From Dysgonamonadaceae bacterium (GTDB taxonomy: Bacteria > Bacteroidota > Bacteroidia > Bacteroidales > Azobacteroidaceae), in the NCBI GenBank assembly GCA_031284225.1, contig JAITAH010000313.1, forward strand, positions 1 to 8,251: DNA of 8,251 nucleotides. Direction: 5' to 3'. Both the position numbers and the translations under genes were made by a program. The notes beneath the pieces were generated by a model. It did not search any database. It worked only from the letters and a program-made list of their open reading frames with translations, and was not told the origin of the DNA. Below, in pieces: positions 6,298-8,251 of this stretch. The stretch's first letter is position 1. Each line of letters starts with the position of its first letter.

Positions 6298-6447
6298 AAT
6301 TCAGGAATCATTGCCATTGCGAGGGCGAAGCTCGAAGCTCGAAGCAATAAGTGGTTTCCAAACATTCTGAATTGGCTTCGCTTCGTTCGCAATTCGAGCT
6401 TGCGAATGGGCAAATTTAACCTCGATCAATGGTTGCCAATGCAAATT
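6298..6447. repeat. Palindromic, dispersed-repeat-like element
   Basis: A GC-richer island in A/T-rich DNA. It holds a tandem of CGAAGCT units (6326-6344) and AAGCTCGAA (6328-6336 and again 6335-6343), whose reverse complement TTCGAGCTT is at 6393-6401. It also has AATTCAG (6298-6304) opposite CTGAATT (6367-6373), and ATTGC (6316-6320) opposite GCAAT (6344-6348). The phrase CATTGCGAG followed by CGAAGCAAT resembles intergenic palindromic repeats found in many copies in diverse bacterial genomes. No transposase is present, so it could be a non-autonomous element or a degraded transposon end. Its true borders cannot be set from one copy. Confidence 0.5.
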
Positions 6448-6580
6448 AGGAATTTAGCTTTAAGGGATTCGGAAGTAAAGATTGTAGTATGGAGTTTTTG
6501 ATAAAACACAAATCAATTTACCCAGAAAACATTAGGGGTAAGAAAATCGCAACTGTGAAAGACTTAAATAATATAAAACG

Positions 6581-6627
6581 AAAAAACATATTCCAAGCCT
6601 TATTTTTCAGATGAATAAGGCTCGGAA
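6581..6627 (-). terminator. Intrinsic terminator of acpP-fabF
   Basis: On the minus strand a 14-bp stem (6627-6614 with 6604-6591, one G-U pair) closes a 9-nt loop. Three bases after the stem comes TGTTTTTTCG with six T residues (6586-6581). The stem begins 4 bp after the fabF stop codon, so the operon ends with fabF. Confidence 0.88.
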
Positions 6628-6631
6628 CGGT

Positions 6632-7894
6632 TTATTTAACAAACTTCTTAACAATAATACAAGCATTATGTCCTCCAAAACCAAAGGTATTGGAAAGAGC
6701 CGCCCGTACTTTCCGCTTTTCCGCTCGATTAAACGTAAAATTCAACCGGTAATCGATTTCGGGATCATCGTCGCCCGGTTCATGATTGATAGTCGGGGGA
6801 ACAATATCGTTTTGCACGGCCAGTACGCAAGCCAATGCTTCTACCGCGCCGGCAGCGCCCAGCATGTGGCCTGTCATCGACTTGGTTGAACTGATGTTCA
6901 AGTGAAAAGCATGTTCGCCGAACACGTCTTCGATGGCTTTTACTTCAGAAGGATCGCCCACCGGCGTGGAAGTGCCATGCACATTGATGTAATCGATCTC
7001 GTCCGGCTTCATACCGGCGTCTTTCAAAGCATTTTGCATTACTAAGATAGCGCCCAAACCTTCGGGATGGGAAGCCGTTATATGGTAAGCATCGCCGGAC
7101 GCGCCGCCGCCCACCACTTCGGCGTAAATCTTAGCGCCGCGCGCCAAAGCATGTTCCATTTCTTCCAACACCAAGCAAACGCTTCCTTCGCCCATCACAA
7201 AGCCGTCGCGACTGGCGCTGAACGGTCGGGAGGCCGTTTCCGGCGAATCGTTCCGCGTCGAAAGGGCATTCATGGCATTGAAGCCCCCGATTCCCGAAAC
7301 GGTGACAGCCGCTTCTGCGCCGCCGGTTACTACCGCATCCGCTTTTCCCAACCGGATGATATCGAATGCCGATACCAAGCCGTTGGTAGAGGATGCACAG
7401 GCCGAAACCGTACCGAAATTCGGACCGCGGAATCCGTATAAAATCGAAATATGACCGGCAGCAATATCGCCGATCATTTTCGGAATAAAGAACGGATTGA
7501 TCCTCGGCCCCATATCTTCGTGCTGGTAATAATAACCGATTTCCTGCTCGAACGTTCCGATACCTCCGATTCCGGAAGAAAACACAACGCCCACCCGGTT
7601 CGGATTCACCGCTTCGGTATTCAGGCCGGCGTCCTCGACGGCTTCTTGCGCCGAAACGAGGGCAAACTGGGCGTACCTGTCCATTTTCCGGACTTCTTTC
7701 CGGTCGAAATGCGTATTCGGATCGAAGTTTTTTACCTCACAGGCAAAACGGGTTTTGAATTTGGCAGCATCAAATAAAGTAATAGGCCCGGCCCCGCTTA
7801 CTCCGTCGATCAGGGCTTCCCATGTAGTTTTTACATTGTTGCCCAACGGAGTAATGGCCCCCAGACCTGTTACTACTACTCGTTTTAATTCCAT
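6632..7894 (-). CDS. fabF: 3-oxoacyl-[acyl-carrier-protein] synthase II (FabF)
   Basis: Condensing enzyme of type II fatty-acid synthesis: it joins malonyl-ACP to an acyl-ACP, releasing CO2, in the cytoplasm. The 420-residue product is full length for the KAS II family. The catalytic triad is visible: Cys166 in VSACASSTNG (163-172), His306 in NVHGTSTPVGD (304-314) and His343 in SSTKSMTGHMLGAAGA (335-350), with the conserved Lys338. The N-terminal VVVTGLGAITPLGN (6-19) and the C-terminal SNTFGFGGHNA (401-411) loops are also intact. The start ATG at 7894 lies 26 bp after acpP, so the two genes form an operon in which the enzyme and its carrier-protein substrate are made together. A terminator follows at once; in many Bacteroidetes rnc would come next, but it does not here. 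No unusual residues noted. Confidence 0.97.
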   Translation of the reverse strand: MELKRVVVTGLGAITPLGNNVKTTWEALIDGVSGAGPITLFDAAKFKTRFACEVKNFDPNTHFDRKEVRKMDRYAQFALVSAQEAVEDAGLNTEAVNPNRVGVVFSSGIGGIGTFEQEIGYYYQHEDMGPRINPFFIPKMIGDIAAGHISILYGFRGPNFGTVSACASSTNGLVSAFDIIRLGKADAVVTGGAEAAVTVSGIGGFNAMNALSTRNDSPETASRPFSASRDGFVMGEGSVCLVLEEMEHALARGAKIYAEVVGGGASGDAYHITASHPEGLGAILVMQNALKDAGMKPDEIDYINVHGTSTPVGDPSEVKAIEDVFGEHAFHLNISSTKSMTGHMLGAAGAVEALACVLAVQNDIVPPTINHEPGDDDPEIDYRLNFTFNRAEKRKVRAALSNTFGFGGHNACIIVKKFVK

Positions 7895-7920
7895 ACGGTT
7901 TAAATTGAGTGATCTTACGC

Positions 7921-8172
7921 TTAGGCTTGTCCTTCGTTTGCGTGCACTTCGATATACGCAATCGCGTCGCCTACCGTTTGAATGGATTGAGCCAAATCGT
8001 CGGGAATCGGCTTCATGTTGAATTCTTTTTCAAAATCCATAATCAACTCTACAGTGTCCAAAGAATCTGCACCTAAATCATTTGTAAAGTTTGCTTCGGG
8101 TGTAACTTCCGATTTTTCCACACTTAACTTGTCCGCGATGAGATCTTGAACTCTTTCTGCAATTTGTGACAT
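7921..8172 (-). CDS. acpP: Acyl carrier protein
   Basis: Small acidic carrier that holds growing fatty-acyl chains on a 4'-phosphopantetheine arm. The 83-residue product has the attachment motif [12 protein letters not shown] (34-45), with Ser37 as the modified residue. The acidic helix II continues as DFEKEF. The loop after it reads FNMKPIPDD; in E. coli the corresponding stretch is FDTEIPDE, so this protein has one extra residue in the loop between helices II and III. The C-terminal tail (VHANEGQA) is a little longer than usual. The start ATG at 8172 is preceded by a very A/T-rich stretch with no Shine-Dalgarno site. It is the first gene of acpP-fabF and faces away from a gene beyond the right edge. 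Confidence 0.96.
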   Translation of the reverse strand: MSQIAERVQDLIADKLSVEKSEVTPEANFTNDLGADSLDTVELIMDFEKEFNMKPIPDDLAQSIQTVGDAIAYIEVHANEGQA

Positions 8173-8198
8173 AATTTTTAATTTTTAATTAATTATTC

Positions 8199-8228
8199 CA
8201 AAAGATTAGTTTACTTTTGCGCTGCAAA
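8199..8228 (-). promoter_or_regulatory. Possible acpP-fabF promoter
   Basis: Minus strand: a TTTG at 8228-8225 could be the -33 box, and TAATCTTTTG at 8208-8199 is an imperfect -7 box (two extra bases compared with TAnnTTTG). Position relative to the acpP start fits a leader of about 20-25 nt, but the match is weak. Confidence 0.35.
8212..8219 (+). promoter_or_regulatory. Possible rightward promoter for a gene beyond the window
   Basis: TACTTTTG matches the -7 consensus TAnnTTTG on the plus strand, and no good -33 TTTG is found about 20 bp upstream. It would drive a gene divergent from acpP; from memory of Bacteroides gene order this is often purN, but nothing of that gene is visible here. 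Confidence 0.4.
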
Positions 8229-8244
8229 GGAAAACATTTTTCCT
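8228..8244. repeat. Inverted repeat near the acpP divergent promoters
   Basis: AGGAAAA (8228-8234) and its exact reverse complement TTTTCCT (8238-8244) flank a 3-bp spacer. It lies just after the predicted rightward -7 box and next to the possible acpP -33 box. It could be a leader hairpin of the rightward gene or a regulator site; chance in A/T-rich DNA is also possible. Confidence 0.4.
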
Positions 8245-8251
8245 GAAAGAA

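Larger units (their letters stand above)
5674..6631. other. Long A/T-rich gap between the ompA-family gene and fabF
   Basis: About 960 bp without a secure gene. 5674-5756 should hold the ompA-family promoter, though no TAnnTTTG box is evident. 5757-5951 has a possible small membrane-protein ORF on the minus strand. 6000-6260 is extremely A/T-rich, with a 14-bp perfect palindrome GTAAAATATTTTAC at 6084-6097 and a small inverted repeat TAAAG-gaaa-CTTTA at 6244-6257. 6298-6447 holds a GC-richer palindromic repeat-like element. 6406-6614 carries two short overlapping plus-strand ORF scraps. 6581-6627 is the fabF terminator. The mix of degraded-looking coding scraps and repeat DNA suggests a site of past insertion or gene loss, but this is inference. 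Confidence 0.6.

Noticed and set aside
7067..7777. Two plus-strand ORFs of over 100 codons (7067-7441, 7451-7777)
   Set aside because: Both are shadows of the full-length fabF on the other strand.
1..8251. Defence system, CRISPR array, toxin-antitoxin pair, integrase or tRNA gene
   Set aside because: No repeated spacer structure, tRNA-like cloverleaf, transposase or integrase motifs, or nuclease domains were found on either strand. All secure genes are housekeeping or envelope genes.

Overview
The window looks like a chromosomal segment of a Bacteroidota bacterium, most likely of the order Bacteroidales. The signs are several near-perfect matches to the Bacteroidetes promoter (TTTG, about 20 bp, TAnnTTTG), very A/T-rich translation starts, a Bacteroidetes-type OmpA-family protein with a TGYADEGTGN motif, and protein sequences typical of that group (ACP, FabF, NusA, RimP and a short RsmI-like methyltransferase). 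Genes are of moderate GC content and the gaps are strongly A/T-rich. I see no tRNA, rRNA, CRISPR array, prophage or intact insertion sequence.

Layout, left to right. (1) Positions 1-1438, minus strand: rimP followed 8 bp later by nusA, which runs off the left edge. This is the conserved start of the rimP-nusA-infB operon. A good promoter lies at 1498-1529, and the short leader holds a hairpin plus U-tract that looks like an intrinsic terminator. (2) 1609-2037, minus: a small heat shock protein with a strong Shine-Dalgarno sequence and its own terminator. (3) 2213-3523, minus: an RsmF/NOP2-type rRNA m5C methyltransferase. Divergent from it, 3600-4304, plus: a short RsmI-like methyltransferase. 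Two face-to-face promoters share the same roughly 36 bp between them. (4) 4456-5673, minus: an OmpA-family outer-membrane protein with its own terminator. (5) 5674-6631: about 960 bp of A/T-rich DNA holding a possible tiny membrane-protein ORF, a palindromic dispersed-repeat-like element and short ORF scraps. (6) 6632-8172, minus: acpP-fabF, closed by a strong terminator 4 bp after fabF. (7) 8173-8251: a divergent promoter region for a gene beyond the right edge.

Functionally this is core housekeeping: ribosome maturation and rRNA modification (RimP, two methyltransferases), transcription control (NusA), proteostasis (Hsp20), envelope anchoring (OmpA family) and fatty-acid elongation (ACP and FabF). 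I found no convincing novel multi-gene system. The most interesting signals are regulatory: the terminator-like leader of rimP-nusA, the overlapping divergent promoters, and the rearranged-looking gap downstream of fabF, where rnc would usually be expected.
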